Of a DNA stretch of 64,000 bases, positions 33,346 to 41,778 are shown one piece after another. The position numbers were made by a program, and so were the translations under genes. The notes beneath the pieces were generated by a model. It had not been told where the DNA came from, did not search any database, and saw nothing but the letters and a program-made list of their open reading frames with translations. Source of the DNA: JBQTIY01 sp052387675 (GTDB lineage Bacteria > Planctomycetota > B15-G4); contig JBQTIY010000002.1 of the NCBI GenBank assembly GCA_052387675.1, positions 1 through 64,000 on the forward strand, in the 5' to 3' direction. How positions within the stretch are numbered: position 1 is the stretch's first letter; each line of letters starts with the position of its first letter.

Positions 33346-34551
33346 ATGAAGATCCACGAGTACCAAGCCAAGCAGCTCTTTCGTGAAGCGGGCCTGCCCG
33401 TTCCGCAGGGGGCCACCGCACGGACCGCCGACGAGGCCGCTGCGGCCTATCATCAGCTTCAGAGCACCGCGCCCGCTGGCCAGGGCTCGCAGCTCGCCCC
33501 GCTGCTCGCCGTAGTCAAGGCGCAGATCCACGCGGGCGGACGCGGCAAGGCCGGCGGCATCAAGCTCGTGCGCTCGGCGGCGGAAGCACGCGCGGCCGCA
33601 GCCGGCCTGCTCGGCAAGCCGCTCATCACGCCTCAGACCGGGCCCGAGGGCCGCGTGGTCAAGACCGTGCTGGTCGAAGCCGGCTCGCTGCTGGAACACG
33701 AGTACTACGTGGGCATCACCATCGACCGTTCGCGGGGCGCGCCAGTGCTCATGGTGAGCACGGAAGGCGGTATGGATATTGAGGCCGTGGCCGCGGCCAC
33801 GCCGGAAAAGATTCTCAAGGAAGTCTTCGACCCCGAAGCGGGCCTGCGCGCCTGGCAGGCGCGGCGGCTGGCCTTCGCGCTGGGCTTGCCCGCGGCGCAC
33901 CGCTCGGCGGCGGCGACGCTTTTCACGCGCCTGGCGCGCTTCTTCCTGGACAAGGACGCTTCGCTCGTCGAGGTGAATCCGCTCGTCACCACCAAGGACG
34001 GTCGGCTGCTCGCTCTCGACGGCAAAATCGCCTTCGACAGCAATGCGCTCTACCGGCATCCGGACATCGTTGCTCTGCGCGACTTGGACGAAGAGGATCC
34101 GCGCGAGATCGAAGCCAGCGCAGCGGGACTGGCCTACATCGCGCTGGACGGCAACATCGGCTGCATGGTGAATGGCGCCGGACTGGCCATGGGCACCATG
34201 GACACCATTCAGCTCGCCGGCGGCAAGCCGGCCAACTTTCTGGACGTGGGCGGCGGGGCGACGCAGGAGCAGGTGGCGCGCGCCTTCCGCATTATCCAGA
34301 GCGACCAGGCCGTGCGCGCCATTTTGGTGAACATCTTCGGCGGCATTATGAAGTGCGATGTCATCGCGCAGGGCATTCTGGCCGCGCTGCGCGAGACGCC
34401 CATGAAAGTGCCGCTCGTCGTGCGGCTGGAAGGGACCAACGTGCAACGCGGCCGAGAACTGCTCGAAGAGTCGGGTATCGCCATCATCACGGCCACGGAC
34501 TTGGCGGATGCTGCCGAGAAAGCGGTTGCAGCGGCGGAGGCACGCGCATGA
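33346..34551 (+). CDS. sucC: Succinyl-CoA synthetase, beta subunit
   Basis: The nucleotide-binding subunit of succinate-CoA ligase (ADP or GDP forming), a TCA-cycle enzyme; 401 residues. It begins MKIHEYQAKQLF, the conserved start. The ATP-grasp domain shows VKAQIHAGGRGKAGGIKLV and VEVNPLVTTKDG with ALDGKIAFD; the C-terminal CoA-ligase fold shows NGAGLAMGTMD, NFLDVGGGA and VNIFGGIMKCD. ATG 33346 fits both the family start and the leaderless promoter. sucD overlaps by ATGA. Confidence 0.96.
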   Translation: MKIHEYQAKQLFREAGLPVPQGATARTADEAAAAYHQLQSTAPAGQGSQLAPLLAVVKAQIHAGGRGKAGGIKLVRSAAEARAAAAGLLGKPLITPQTGPEGRVVKTVLVEAGSLLEHEYYVGITIDRSRGAPVLMVSTEGGMDIEAVAAATPEKILKEVFDPEAGLRAWQARRLAFALGLPAAHRSAAATLFTRLARFFLDKDASLVEVNPLVTTKDGRLLALDGKIAFDSNALYRHPDIVALRDLDEEDPREIEASAAGLAYIALDGNIGCMVNGAGLAMGTMDTIQLAGGKPANFLDVGGGATQEQVARAFRIIQSDQAVRAILVNIFGGIMKCDVIAQGILAALRETPMKVPLVVRLEGTNVQRGRELLEESGIAIITATDLADAAEKAVAAAEARA

Positions 34552-35447
34552 GCATCTTCGTTGATCGCAACACGCGCGTGCTGACGCAGGGCCTCACCGG
34601 CGCGACGGGCCTCTTTCACACACGCCAGGCGCTGGAGTACGGCTCGCGCATGGTGGCGGGGGTGACGCCGGGCAAGGGCGGCACCAGCGAACTGGGCGTA
34701 CCGATTTTCGACACCGTGGCGCAGGCCGTGGCGGAGACAGGCGCGAATGCCTCGGTCATCTATGTGCCGCCGCCCTTTGCGGCCGACGCCATCTTGGAGG
34801 CCGCCGGCGCCGAACTGCCGCTGGTGGTCTGCATCACGGAGGGCATCCCCGTGGTGGACATGTTGCGCGTTCGGCGCGCACTCGCCGGCAGCCGCACGCG
34901 CCTGATCGGGCCGAACTGCCCCGGCATTATCACGCCGGGCGAGTGCAAGATCGGCATCATGCCCGGCTACATCCACAAGCCGGGCCGCATTGGCGTGCTG
35001 TCGCGCAGCGGCACCCTGACCTACGAGGCCGTTTGGCAGCTCACCACGCGCGGCCTCGGTCAGAGCACCTGCATTGGCATCGGCGGCGATCCGGTGAACG
35101 GCACCAACTTTGTCGATGTGCTGGCGGCCTTCCAGGCCGACGCCGGCACCGAGGCCATCGTGATGATCGGCGAGATCGGCGGCACGGCCGAGGAGGAGGC
35201 CGCGGACTTCATTCGCGAGCGCGTCACCAAGCCCGTGGCGGCCTTCATCGCCGGCACGACCGCCCCGCCCGGCCGGCGCATGGGCCATGCCGGCGCCATC
35301 ATCTCCGGCGGCTCCGGCACGGCCGCCGACAAGATTGCGGCTTTGCAACGCGCCGGCGTCACGATGGCCAGCACGCCGGCGGGAATCGGCGCTGCCATGG
35401 AAGAGGCGCTGCGCAAGGGCGGACTGCTCGCCGGCGCCCGGCGCTGA
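34548..35447 (+). CDS. sucD: Succinyl-CoA synthetase, alpha subunit
   Basis: The CoA-binding, phosphohistidine-carrying subunit of succinate-CoA ligase; 299 residues. It has the start SIFVDRNTRVLTQGLTGATG, the CoA-binding VTPGKGG and PPPFAADAI, NCPGIITPGECKIGIMPG, SRSGTLTYEAV and the active-site GRRMGHAGAIISG with the phosphorylated His. Overlap with sucC (ATGA) ensures equal synthesis. A 10-bp hairpin follows the stop. Confidence 0.96.
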   Translation: MSIFVDRNTRVLTQGLTGATGLFHTRQALEYGSRMVAGVTPGKGGTSELGVPIFDTVAQAVAETGANASVIYVPPPFAADAILEAAGAELPLVVCITEGIPVVDMLRVRRALAGSRTRLIGPNCPGIITPGECKIGIMPGYIHKPGRIGVLSRSGTLTYEAVWQLTTRGLGQSTCIGIGGDPVNGTNFVDVLAAFQADAGTEAIVMIGEIGGTAEEEAADFIRERVTKPVAAFIAGTTAPPGRRMGHAGAIISGGSGTAADKIAALQRAGVTMASTPAGIGAAMEEALRKGGLLAGARR

Positions 35448-35452
35448 CGCTG

Positions 35453-35482
35453 CCAAACTGAGTGCGGCGTGGCTCAGTTTGG
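35453..35482 (+). terminator. Hairpin after sucD
   Basis: CCAAACTGAG (35453-35462) and CTCAGTTTGG (35473-35482) form a perfect 10-bp stem with a 10-nt loop, 5 bp after the sucD stop. No T-tract follows. Its right arm overlaps the -35 of tatA. Confidence 0.6.
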
Positions 35483-35507
35483 GTGGCCGAGGGCCGAGGT
35501 GTAGACT
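35479..35507 (+). promoter_or_regulatory. Promoter of tatA
   Basis: TTGGGT (35479-35484), exactly 17 bp, TAGACT (35502-35507), then GGCCG. It shares the 11-mer TAGACTGGCCG and its spacing with the metK promoter. The leader would be about 23 nt and contain GGAGG at 35522-35526. Confidence 0.6.
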
Positions 35508-35536
35508 GGCCGGCTGAATCCGGAGGTCTTCTCTTC

Positions 35537-35755
35537 ATGATCGCATCGTCCCTCCTACTCAGCATGCCCGGCGGCACCGAACTGCTGGTGATCCTGGTCA
35601 TCGTCTTGATCCTGTTCGGCAACAAGATCCCGGGCGTGGCCCGTTCTCTCGGCGCCGGCGTGAACGAGTTCAAGGCTGGCTTGCGCGAGGGCGAGAAGCG
35701 CCCCGAGGACAAGGCCGGCGACAAGGCCAACGGGAAGGGCGACAAGCCCACGTGA
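35537..35755 (+). CDS. tatA: Twin-arginine translocase component TatA/E
   Basis: A 72-residue TatA-type protein that forms the pore oligomer for export of folded proteins. It has a short N-terminus, a transmembrane helix (GGTELLVILVIVLILFGNKIPG, about 12-33) with the Phe-Gly hinge, an amphipathic helix (VARSLGAGVNEFKAGL) and a charged Lys/Asp/Gly tail. ATG 35537 is chosen from the GGAGG 10 nt upstream; a longer frame from 35462 would start inside the terminator hairpin. tatB and tatC are not adjacent. The overlap with mobA (GTGA) links it to molybdoenzyme maturation, whose products are classic Tat substrates. Confidence 0.9.
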   Translation: MIASSLLLSMPGGTELLVILVIVLILFGNKIPGVARSLGAGVNEFKAGLREGEKRPEDKAGDKANGKGDKPT

Positions 35756-36498
35756 GCCGGACGGTCGACCAGCGCGGCGCACGCCTCTCCGTCGTCATCC
35801 TGGCCGGAGGCGAGGCCAGCCGTCTCGGCGGTCACAAGCTCGATCGCCTCGTGGGCGGACGGCCGCTCATCGAGTGCGTCTTGGAACTCTCGCACTCGCT
35901 GTCGGATGACGTTCTGCTGCTGGCCGGCGAGCGGCGCCTGCCTCCACGGGCGCCCGGCGACGTGGCCGAACGGCCTCCGCTGCGCATCCTGCCTGACGCG
36001 CCGGATCTGGTAGGGCCTGTGGCGGGGCTGGTGGCCGGCCTTTCGGCGGCGCGCCATGAATGGACACTGCTCCTGGCCTGCGACATGCCCTTTGTTGATC
36101 CGCGCATCGTGCACTGGATGGCCTGCCGAGCCTTGGAGACACGCGCGCACGTCATCGCGCTCGAACTTGAGGGCGCGCCCGGTGTCGGCGCGGAAGGGCC
36201 CCCGGTCGCGCCGCGGCCGCGCATCGAACGTCCCCTGCTGGCGCCCTTTCCGGCGCTCTTCAATGCCGCAGCCCTGCCGCGCATCGTGGCCCGCGCCCAA
36301 GCCGGCGAGCGCTCGCTGCAGGGCCTGCTGCGCGGCCTTTTGCGCCTGCGCATCACGCGCCGCGAACTCGCCGGCCTGCAGCTCACGCCGCACACTTTGA
36401 CGAATGTGAACACGCCCGCCGAGCTGGCCAAGGCGCGCCGCGCCGCGAGCAGCGCCGTCCGCCCCGGAGCCCGTCGGCGCAAAGTTGTGCCGTCGTGA
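35752..36498 (+). CDS. mobA: MobA-like molybdenum cofactor guanylyltransferase
   Basis: A 248-residue nucleotidyltransferase of the MobA type, which attaches GMP to molybdopterin. The N-terminal signature LAGGEASRLGGHKLD matches the LAGGxSxRMGxDK pattern with His-Lys at its end, and the metal-binding LLACDMPFVD is clear. The C-terminus has the usual NVNTPAEL. It starts at a GTG overlapping tatA and ends overlapping the polyprenyl synthase GTG, so translation of the three is coupled. Related uses such as MocA-type CTP transfer are possible, since the family is diverse. Residues 220-248 form a basic extra tail. Confidence 0.8.
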   Translation: MSRTVDQRGARLSVVILAGGEASRLGGHKLDRLVGGRPLIECVLELSHSLSDDVLLLAGERRLPPRAPGDVAERPPLRILPDAPDLVGPVAGLVAGLSAARHEWTLLLACDMPFVDPRIVHWMACRALETRAHVIALELEGAPGVGAEGPPVAPRPRIERPLLAPFPALFNAAALPRIVARAQAGERSLQGLLRGLLRLRITRRELAGLQLTPHTLTNVNTPAELAKARRAASSAVRPGARRRKVVPS

Positions 36499-37484
36499 GC
36501 AGCGTCAAAGTCGCAACGCTCTACGCGCCCGTCGCCTCGGGCATGGCCGGCACCGAACGCGTGCTCAAGGAACTGCTGTCGAGCGAGTCAGCGGCCGTCA
36601 CGGCGCTCTGTGATCACGTGGGCACCTATTCGGGCAAGCGCCTGCGGCCCGCCCTCGTGCACTTGTGCGGCGGGCTGGTGGGGCGCACCACAGAGGAACA
36701 TGCCGCCATCGGCGCCGTCATTGAGGCGCTGCATCTCTCCTCGCTGTTGCACGACGATGTGCTGGACGAGGCCGATACGCGCCGGCGGGTGCCCACGCTC
36801 AACGCTCTGCACGGCAACGAGATCCCCATCTTGCTGGGCGATCTGCTCTACTCACGCGCCTTCACGGTCACGCTGGGCCTCTCCACGCCGCACGCCTCCC
36901 GCGAATTGGCGCACGCCTCAGAAGCCATTTGCCGCGGCGAGATCGACCAGGGCTTTCTGCGTTTCGACCTCGACGCCGGAGAAGACCCGTATTTCGCGGT
37001 GATTCGCGACAAGACCGCCACGCTCTACGGCACGGCCTGCAGCCTGGGCGCACGCTATGCCGGCGGCACCGAAGCCGAAGTGCGCCAACTGCGCCAATTC
37101 GGCTTCGATCTGGGCATGGCCTTTCAAATCATCGACGACTGTCTCGACGTGATCGGCGACGAGGGCCTGGTGGGCAAGTCCCTGGGCACGGATCTGGAAA
37201 CCGGCAAGGTGACGCTGCCCGCACTGCGCTTGTCGCGGCGCCTGGCGGCCGAGGATCGCGCGCGCTTCAAGGCGCTGCTCACCGGCGCAGGCGAGCCGGG
37301 CGCCGGCAGTCGCCGCGAGCGGCTGCGCGCCGCCTTCGACTTCGACGCCGTCGTGGCCGAGTGCCAGCAAGAGGCCAACACGTACATCACGCGCTGTCAG
37401 GCCGCGCTGGCACCGTTCAAGGACGGTCCAGAGAAGGACAGCCTGCTCGGCATCTGCAGCTTCGTCTTGGCGCGCGGCTACTAG
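36495..37484 (+). CDS. Long-chain polyprenyl diphosphate synthase
   Basis: A trans-type isoprenyl synthase of 329 residues that extends farnesyl or geranylgeranyl diphosphate to a quinone side chain (IspB/heptaprenyl type). The first Asp-rich motif is LLHDDVLDEADTRRR and the second FQIIDDCLDVIGDE; GKRLRPALVHLCGG and KVTLPALRL are also family segments. Chain length depends on the residues before the first motif (small residues here, IEALHLSSLLHDD), consistent with a long product. It starts at a GTG overlapping mobA and lies 6 bp before the ResB gene, which fits a respiratory cluster. Confidence 0.9.
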   Translation: MSSVKVATLYAPVASGMAGTERVLKELLSSESAAVTALCDHVGTYSGKRLRPALVHLCGGLVGRTTEEHAAIGAVIEALHLSSLLHDDVLDEADTRRRVPTLNALHGNEIPILLGDLLYSRAFTVTLGLSTPHASRELAHASEAICRGEIDQGFLRFDLDAGEDPYFAVIRDKTATLYGTACSLGARYAGGTEAEVRQLRQFGFDLGMAFQIIDDCLDVIGDEGLVGKSLGTDLETGKVTLPALRLSRRLAAEDRARFKALLTGAGEPGAGSRRERLRAAFDFDAVVAECQQEANTYITRCQAALAPFKDGPEKDSLLGICSFVLARGY

Positions 37485-37490
37485 AGCGCG

Positions 37491-39971
37491 ATGAGCGCGC
37501 CTGAGGTCAGCCCGACGGCCAGTCCCACCGGCAGCCGCCCGGCGGTGCATGCGGGCGTCAAGCCGGCTTCGTACTCCGTCTCCATCTTGCTTGTGCTGCT
37601 GGTAGCCGTGGGGGCCGAGGTCGTGGCGGAGATCTTGCGCCCGCAGTTCGCCGGCGAGGCTCTGACAGCGCGCACGATCTTGCTCTTGGGAGTGGGCGGC
37701 GCGGCCACGCTGGCGCTGCTGGTGCTGAATGCGCGCTGGCTCTGGGTCACGGTGGGCAATTTGCGCTTTGCCTTGGCCTTGATCACGGTCTGGGGTGTGA
37801 CCTCGATGCTTGGCACGCTCGTCGTGCAGCGCTTTCCCAACCAGACCGACGAGGGCTACGCCAAGACCTTCAAAGTGGCGACGGGCGATTTCTTCTATCA
37901 CTTTGTGCACGCCTACGGCGGCGTCGAGGTGCGGCCGGCGCCCGACGTGGAGGCCTGGCTGGTTGAGCAGGAGCGGCTCTACGGCAAACAGCAGGGCGGC
38001 GAGCTGCGCAAGGAGTGGCATCTGGCCGAGCGCGGCCGACTGCGCAAGCTCGAGATCGAGCGTTTCACCGTGGCGCACGATGAGCTGCTGAGTGACATCC
38101 TGGTGGTGGTTTCGGCGCTGCGGCTGCCGGAGGCCTTCCAGATCTCGGTCTGGTTCAAGGCGCTGCTGGCGCTGCTCTGCGTCGCGCTGGTCATCGTGGT
38201 CATGCAACGCTGGCGCGGCGAATGGCGGCAGGTGGGCTGGGTCATGGCCCACTTCGGCATGGTCATCTTCGTGATCGGGGCTTCCGTACGGGCCACCTCG
38301 AAGATCGACGGCAATCTCTCGATGACTGCCGGCGAGACGCGGGACTTTTTCTTCCTGAAGGTGGCCCCGGAACGCGCGGCCGCCGGCGAGGCCGGCGTGC
38401 GCGTGAGCTCCGACGGCAATGCATACAAGCCGGTGCCGCTCGACTTCGACGTGACGCTGCACCGCTTCAAGACCGAATACCCCAAGCATCTCGTGGTGAG
38501 CTTTCCGCCCAGCCAGGCCTCGCCGCAGGGCGCGAGCCGGACCTACCTCGTGTCGGAGGGCTGGCAGCATCCCTTCCTCGGTGATCAGCTCGAGGTCACG
38601 GTCGACCGCTTGATTGAGAATGCCGAACTGCGCTGGGATTACCGCGAGGGCACCCAGGGGGAAATGCAGCCCGCGCTGCTCACCGACCTCTTCGCCGAGT
38701 GGCTGGACCAAAGGCAGCCGGTCCCGCTGCCGCTCTATGATCGCTCGACGACGCTCTTTCCGCCCAGCGGTGAGTACCGGGTGCAATATGCGCAGGTCGC
38801 CGACAGCGCCGAGGCCGAACTGCTGCGCACGCCGCCGACGGGCAGCGGAGTGCGCGGCTATCTCTATGACGCACGCGATGGCTGGTCTACCGAGGTGCGT
38901 CCGGGGCAAGACATTGCCTACGAGGGGCGCGTGCTGCAACTGCTCGAGGTCGTGCCGGACTTTGGCCGGCGCGCGGAGCCCGACGCCCAGCAGGCCGCGC
39001 CGCGCGACCCCGCGGCGCGCTTCGCGGTCTTCCGCGAAGGCCTGCGCGAAGGTGACGTGTGGGTGCTGCAAGATCACAATCAAGTGGACGAGGGCCTGGA
39101 ACTGCCTGAGGAACTGCTCTTCGAGTTCGATGCCTGGAGCGGCCCGGCTGCGTGGCATTACCGGCTGGTGGGACTCGGCAACGATCGTCTGAGCCTGCTG
39201 GCCTTCCGCGACGGCGCGCTGGTCGAGGAGCGCGCGCTGGCGGCCGGTGACTCTGTGGCGCTGGGCACGGGCGGCGACCGCCTCGAACTGCGCCGCGAGT
39301 TCCAGCGCCTCGAAGCCGTGCAGCGCCTTGCGCCGGCCGACACGACGGGCCTGACGCCGGAGGATGTCTACTACGCTTCACTGCCCACGCTCCTCGAACT
39401 CACGCTGCGCGGGCCGGCCGTCTCCGATTCCGAACTGGTGCGTGAGCTGGGTGCGCGGCTGCGCGAGCGCGATGCGCCGGCCAGCAGCGGCGTGGTGCGC
39501 CCGGCGGAGTTCGAAGCGGGCCTGGGCTCGTTGGCGCTTCTGCCCGACGGCAGTGTGCGTCTGCGGCTGCTCTCGGACGAGCCGCTGCTGCAGACCTTCC
39601 CCTCCATGATCCTGGCGCAGGCCGGCCTGGATCTGCCCTTCGCGTTGAATTACTTCACCAACACGCGCGGCGCGCCGCTGCGCTTCACGAGCGATTTGAC
39701 GCTCAGCCGCGACGGCAAGCCGCTCAAGCGCGATCTGGTCGAACCGAATCAGCCGCTTTATCTGGCCGGCTATCAGTTCAGCCAAGCCGACTTCGACAAG
39801 AACCGGCCTGATTGGAGCGGCTTCGGCGTGGTGCGCGACCCGTCGGTGCGCATCGTCTACACGGGCATGTCGATTTTGGTCCTGGGCGTTATCCTTTTGT
39901 TTTACGTGAATCCGCTCATCGCCGCCCGCCGGGCGAAGCGCGGAGCCAAGCCCTTGGAGCGCGCAGCATGA
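37491..39971 (+). CDS. resB: ResB-type cytochrome c biogenesis protein
   Basis: An 826-residue membrane protein of the ResB (Ccs1) family, which with CcsA forms System II haem-delivery and ligation. N-terminal transmembrane segments are YSVSILLVLLVAVGAEVV, ILLLGVGGAATLALLVLNA and LRFALALITVWGVTSML; another pair lies at about 210-280 (WFKALLALLCVALVIVVM, MAHFGMVIFVIGASV), and one is near the C-terminus (IVYTGMSILVLGVILLFYV). A very large extracytoplasmic region sits between (about 280-780) with QFSQADFDKNRPDWSGFGVV before the last helix, typical of ResB. It is longer than most bacterial ResB. It overlaps ccsA by ATGA. Confidence 0.82.
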   Translation: MSAPEVSPTASPTGSRPAVHAGVKPASYSVSILLVLLVAVGAEVVAEILRPQFAGEALTARTILLLGVGGAATLALLVLNARWLWVTVGNLRFALALITVWGVTSMLGTLVVQRFPNQTDEGYAKTFKVATGDFFYHFVHAYGGVEVRPAPDVEAWLVEQERLYGKQQGGELRKEWHLAERGRLRKLEIERFTVAHDELLSDILVVVSALRLPEAFQISVWFKALLALLCVALVIVVMQRWRGEWRQVGWVMAHFGMVIFVIGASVRATSKIDGNLSMTAGETRDFFFLKVAPERAAAGEAGVRVSSDGNAYKPVPLDFDVTLHRFKTEYPKHLVVSFPPSQASPQGASRTYLVSEGWQHPFLGDQLEVTVDRLIENAELRWDYREGTQGEMQPALLTDLFAEWLDQRQPVPLPLYDRSTTLFPPSGEYRVQYAQVADSAEAELLRTPPTGSGVRGYLYDARDGWSTEVRPGQDIAYEGRVLQLLEVVPDFGRRAEPDAQQAAPRDPAARFAVFREGLREGDVWVLQDHNQVDEGLELPEELLFEFDAWSGPAAWHYRLVGLGNDRLSLLAFRDGALVEERALAAGDSVALGTGGDRLELRREFQRLEAVQRLAPADTTGLTPEDVYYASLPTLLELTLRGPAVSDSELVRELGARLRERDAPASSGVVRPAEFEAGLGSLALLPDGSVRLRLLSDEPLLQTFPSMILAQAGLDLPFALNYFTNTRGAPLRFTSDLTLSRDGKPLKRDLVEPNQPLYLAGYQFSQADFDKNRPDWSGFGVVRDPSVRIVYTGMSILVLGVILLFYVNPLIAARRAKRGAKPLERAA

Positions 39972-40843
39972 TGGACGCCGTCGCCCTCAGTTACTGGTCG
40001 CAAGCCGCCGCCGCCGGCACAGGCCTGCTCTTCCTCTTCTCTGCCGTGCGCAGCTTCATCCAGCCGCTCGCTTCGCGGCTGCTCCACGGCCTCGCCGTGG
40101 GCGGGCTCGTGGGCACGATCGGCCTGGGTATCGCCACCTATATGCGGCGCTGGATTGATGTCGGGCACGTACCGACGCAGACGTTCTGGGAAGCGCTCAT
40201 CATGGCCGCGCTCTGCACGGAGGTGGCCTTCGGCGTGATCTACGTCGTGAATGGTTTCCACCGCGTGCGCGGCCGCAGCGGCGCCACAGTGGATCTCTTC
40301 GGTCTGGTCATGTGCGCCGTGGCGAACTTGCTCTACTTCCAGGCGCATACGCGCTCCAGCACCGGCGAGACCGTGCCGCCCGTGCTCGACTCGCCCTACT
40401 TCATTCCGCACGTCTCGGTCATGATCCTGGGCTACGGCGCCGGCATCACCGCCGCGATCATGGGCATCGTCTTCTTGTTCATGAGCCGGGGCCGCAGCGA
40501 GCTGCAGGTCGAGACCGACCGCGGCCTGCAGAGCATCGATGCTTTCTGCTACCGCTCAGTCATGGTGGGTTTCCCGCTGCTCACGGCCGGCCTCGTGCTG
40601 GGCGCTCTGTGGGCCAACGAGTCGTGGGGCACCTACTGGGGCTTTGACAGCAAAGAGACGTGGGCCCTCATCACGTGGCTCTGTTTCCTGGGCTACTTGC
40701 ACCTGCGCTTCGTGGGGGGCTGGCGCAATCGCAGGGCCTGCTGGTTCCTGGCGCTGGGCGGCATCGTGATCTTCATCACTTTCCTGCTGTTCGGCTATTT
40801 GCCTGACAGCGTGGCCAGCAGCCAGCACCGCTACATCAACTGA
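39968..40843 (+). CDS. ccsA: CcsA-type cytochrome c assembly protein
   Basis: The haem-handling partner of ResB, 291 residues with about eight membrane helices (ATG at 39968 overlaps the resB stop). The tryptophan-rich WWD-like segment is ESWGTYWGFDSKETWALITW; the usual SWD is GFD here. Conserved His residues lie in the first loop (VGHVPTQTFWE), in PYFIPHVSVMILGYG and in the last loop (SSQHRYIN). The protein attaches haem to CXXCH motifs outside the membrane. The pair argues for System II rather than the Ccm system. Confidence 0.88.
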   Translation: MMDAVALSYWSQAAAAGTGLLFLFSAVRSFIQPLASRLLHGLAVGGLVGTIGLGIATYMRRWIDVGHVPTQTFWEALIMAALCTEVAFGVIYVVNGFHRVRGRSGATVDLFGLVMCAVANLLYFQAHTRSSTGETVPPVLDSPYFIPHVSVMILGYGAGITAAIMGIVFLFMSRGRSELQVETDRGLQSIDAFCYRSVMVGFPLLTAGLVLGALWANESWGTYWGFDSKETWALITWLCFLGYLHLRFVGGWRNRRACWFLALGGIVIFITFLLFGYLPDSVASSQHRYIN

Positions 40844-40859
40844 GACTTGGGGGGATCGG

Positions 40860-41711
40860 TTGGCCTTCCGACCGAACTGGTACGACCGTGAGCCGAGTGC
40901 GCGGGGGGGCTTCGGCCGACCCTCGGAGTGGTCCGCCTTCCGTTGGATCCTGACCCTCACCGGCGGCGTCTTCCTCCTGCAGTTGCTCATGACGGCGGCG
41001 GCCCCGCGCGGGGGGCTGCTCGAGTCATGGGGCGCGCTGCGCGCCCTGTGGCCCAGCGTGGGCGGCGGCGAGTTCAACTACTTCTTCCCGCTCCAGCTCC
41101 TGAGCTACGGCCTGCTGCACGCCGACACCTGGCACCTGCTCTGGAACATGCTCTTCCTGTACTTCTTCGGGCCTGAGCTCGAAGCCCAACTCGGCCGCGG
41201 CGGATTTCTGCGGCTCTACATCGGCGGCGCGGTCTTTGGCGGGCTCGTGCAATGGGCTTACTGGCTGGCCACCGGCAACCCCGGACAGGTCATCGGCGCC
41301 TCGGGCGCGGTCTACACGGTCATGGTGCTCTTCGCGCTGAACTGGCCGCACCGCGTCGTGCTGCTCTTCATGATCTTGCCGGTGCCGGTCTGGCTCATCG
41401 CTGTGCTGCGCGTGGCCTTCGACTTGGAGGCCTTCGTGAACAATCGCGCCGGCAGCACGGCGGTGCTGGTGCACCTGGGCGGCGCGGCCTTCGGGCTGAT
41501 CTGGTTCAAGGGGGGCGATGTGCTTTCGCGCCGGCTCAAGGAGCGCCGCCGCCGCAAAGCGATGGCCGAGTTCCAGGAAGAGGCGCAGGACCGGCGTGAG
41601 ATGGACCGGATTCTGGCCAAGATCCAGGCCACCGGGCTGGGCTCGCTGGAGCCGCGCGAACGCTCCTTCCTTGAGCGGCGCAGCCGCGAACTGCGGGACG
41701 GCGGCCGCTGA
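40860..41711 (+). CDS. Rhomboid-family intramembrane serine protease
   Basis: A 283-residue six-helix membrane protein. The catalytic dyad is Ser148 in GASGAVYT and His205 in VLVHLGGAAFG; the oxyanion-loop residues LLHADTWHLLWNML (~85-98) are present. Rhomboids cut single-pass proteins within the bilayer. The start is a TTG at 40860 after a G-rich ribosome site; an ATG nearby is out of frame. Residues 215-283 form a cytoplasmic helical tail rich in Arg and Glu (LKERRRRKAMAEF). It follows ccsA by 16 bp and could be in the same operon. Its substrate is unknown. Confidence 0.88.
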   Translation: MAFRPNWYDREPSARGGFGRPSEWSAFRWILTLTGGVFLLQLLMTAAAPRGGLLESWGALRALWPSVGGGEFNYFFPLQLLSYGLLHADTWHLLWNMLFLYFFGPELEAQLGRGGFLRLYIGGAVFGGLVQWAYWLATGNPGQVIGASGAVYTVMVLFALNWPHRVVLLFMILPVPVWLIAVLRVAFDLEAFVNNRAGSTAVLVHLGGAAFGLIWFKGGDVLSRRLKERRRRKAMAEFQEEAQDRREMDRILAKIQATGLGSLEPRERSFLERRSRELRDGGR

Positions 41712-41726
41712 GCTGTCGTCAGGCGG

Positions 41727-41755
41727 TGACTCGCCCGCCGCGCGGAAGGTACAAC
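41727..41755 (+). promoter_or_regulatory. Weak promoter candidate before the 718-residue protein
   Basis: GTGACT (41727-41732), 17 bp, TACAAC (41750-41755). Both hexamers are four-of-six matches; the spacing is ideal. The alternative is read-through from the rhomboid gene. Confidence 0.3.
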
Positions 41756-41778
41756 CAAGGCATGTCGGGTCCGCTCTC

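Noticed and set aside
36918..39158. Minus-strand open frame of 746 codons across the polyprenyl synthase and resB genes
   Set aside because: Antisense to two recognisable genes with conserved motifs; His/Arg/Gln-rich shadow composition and no family features.
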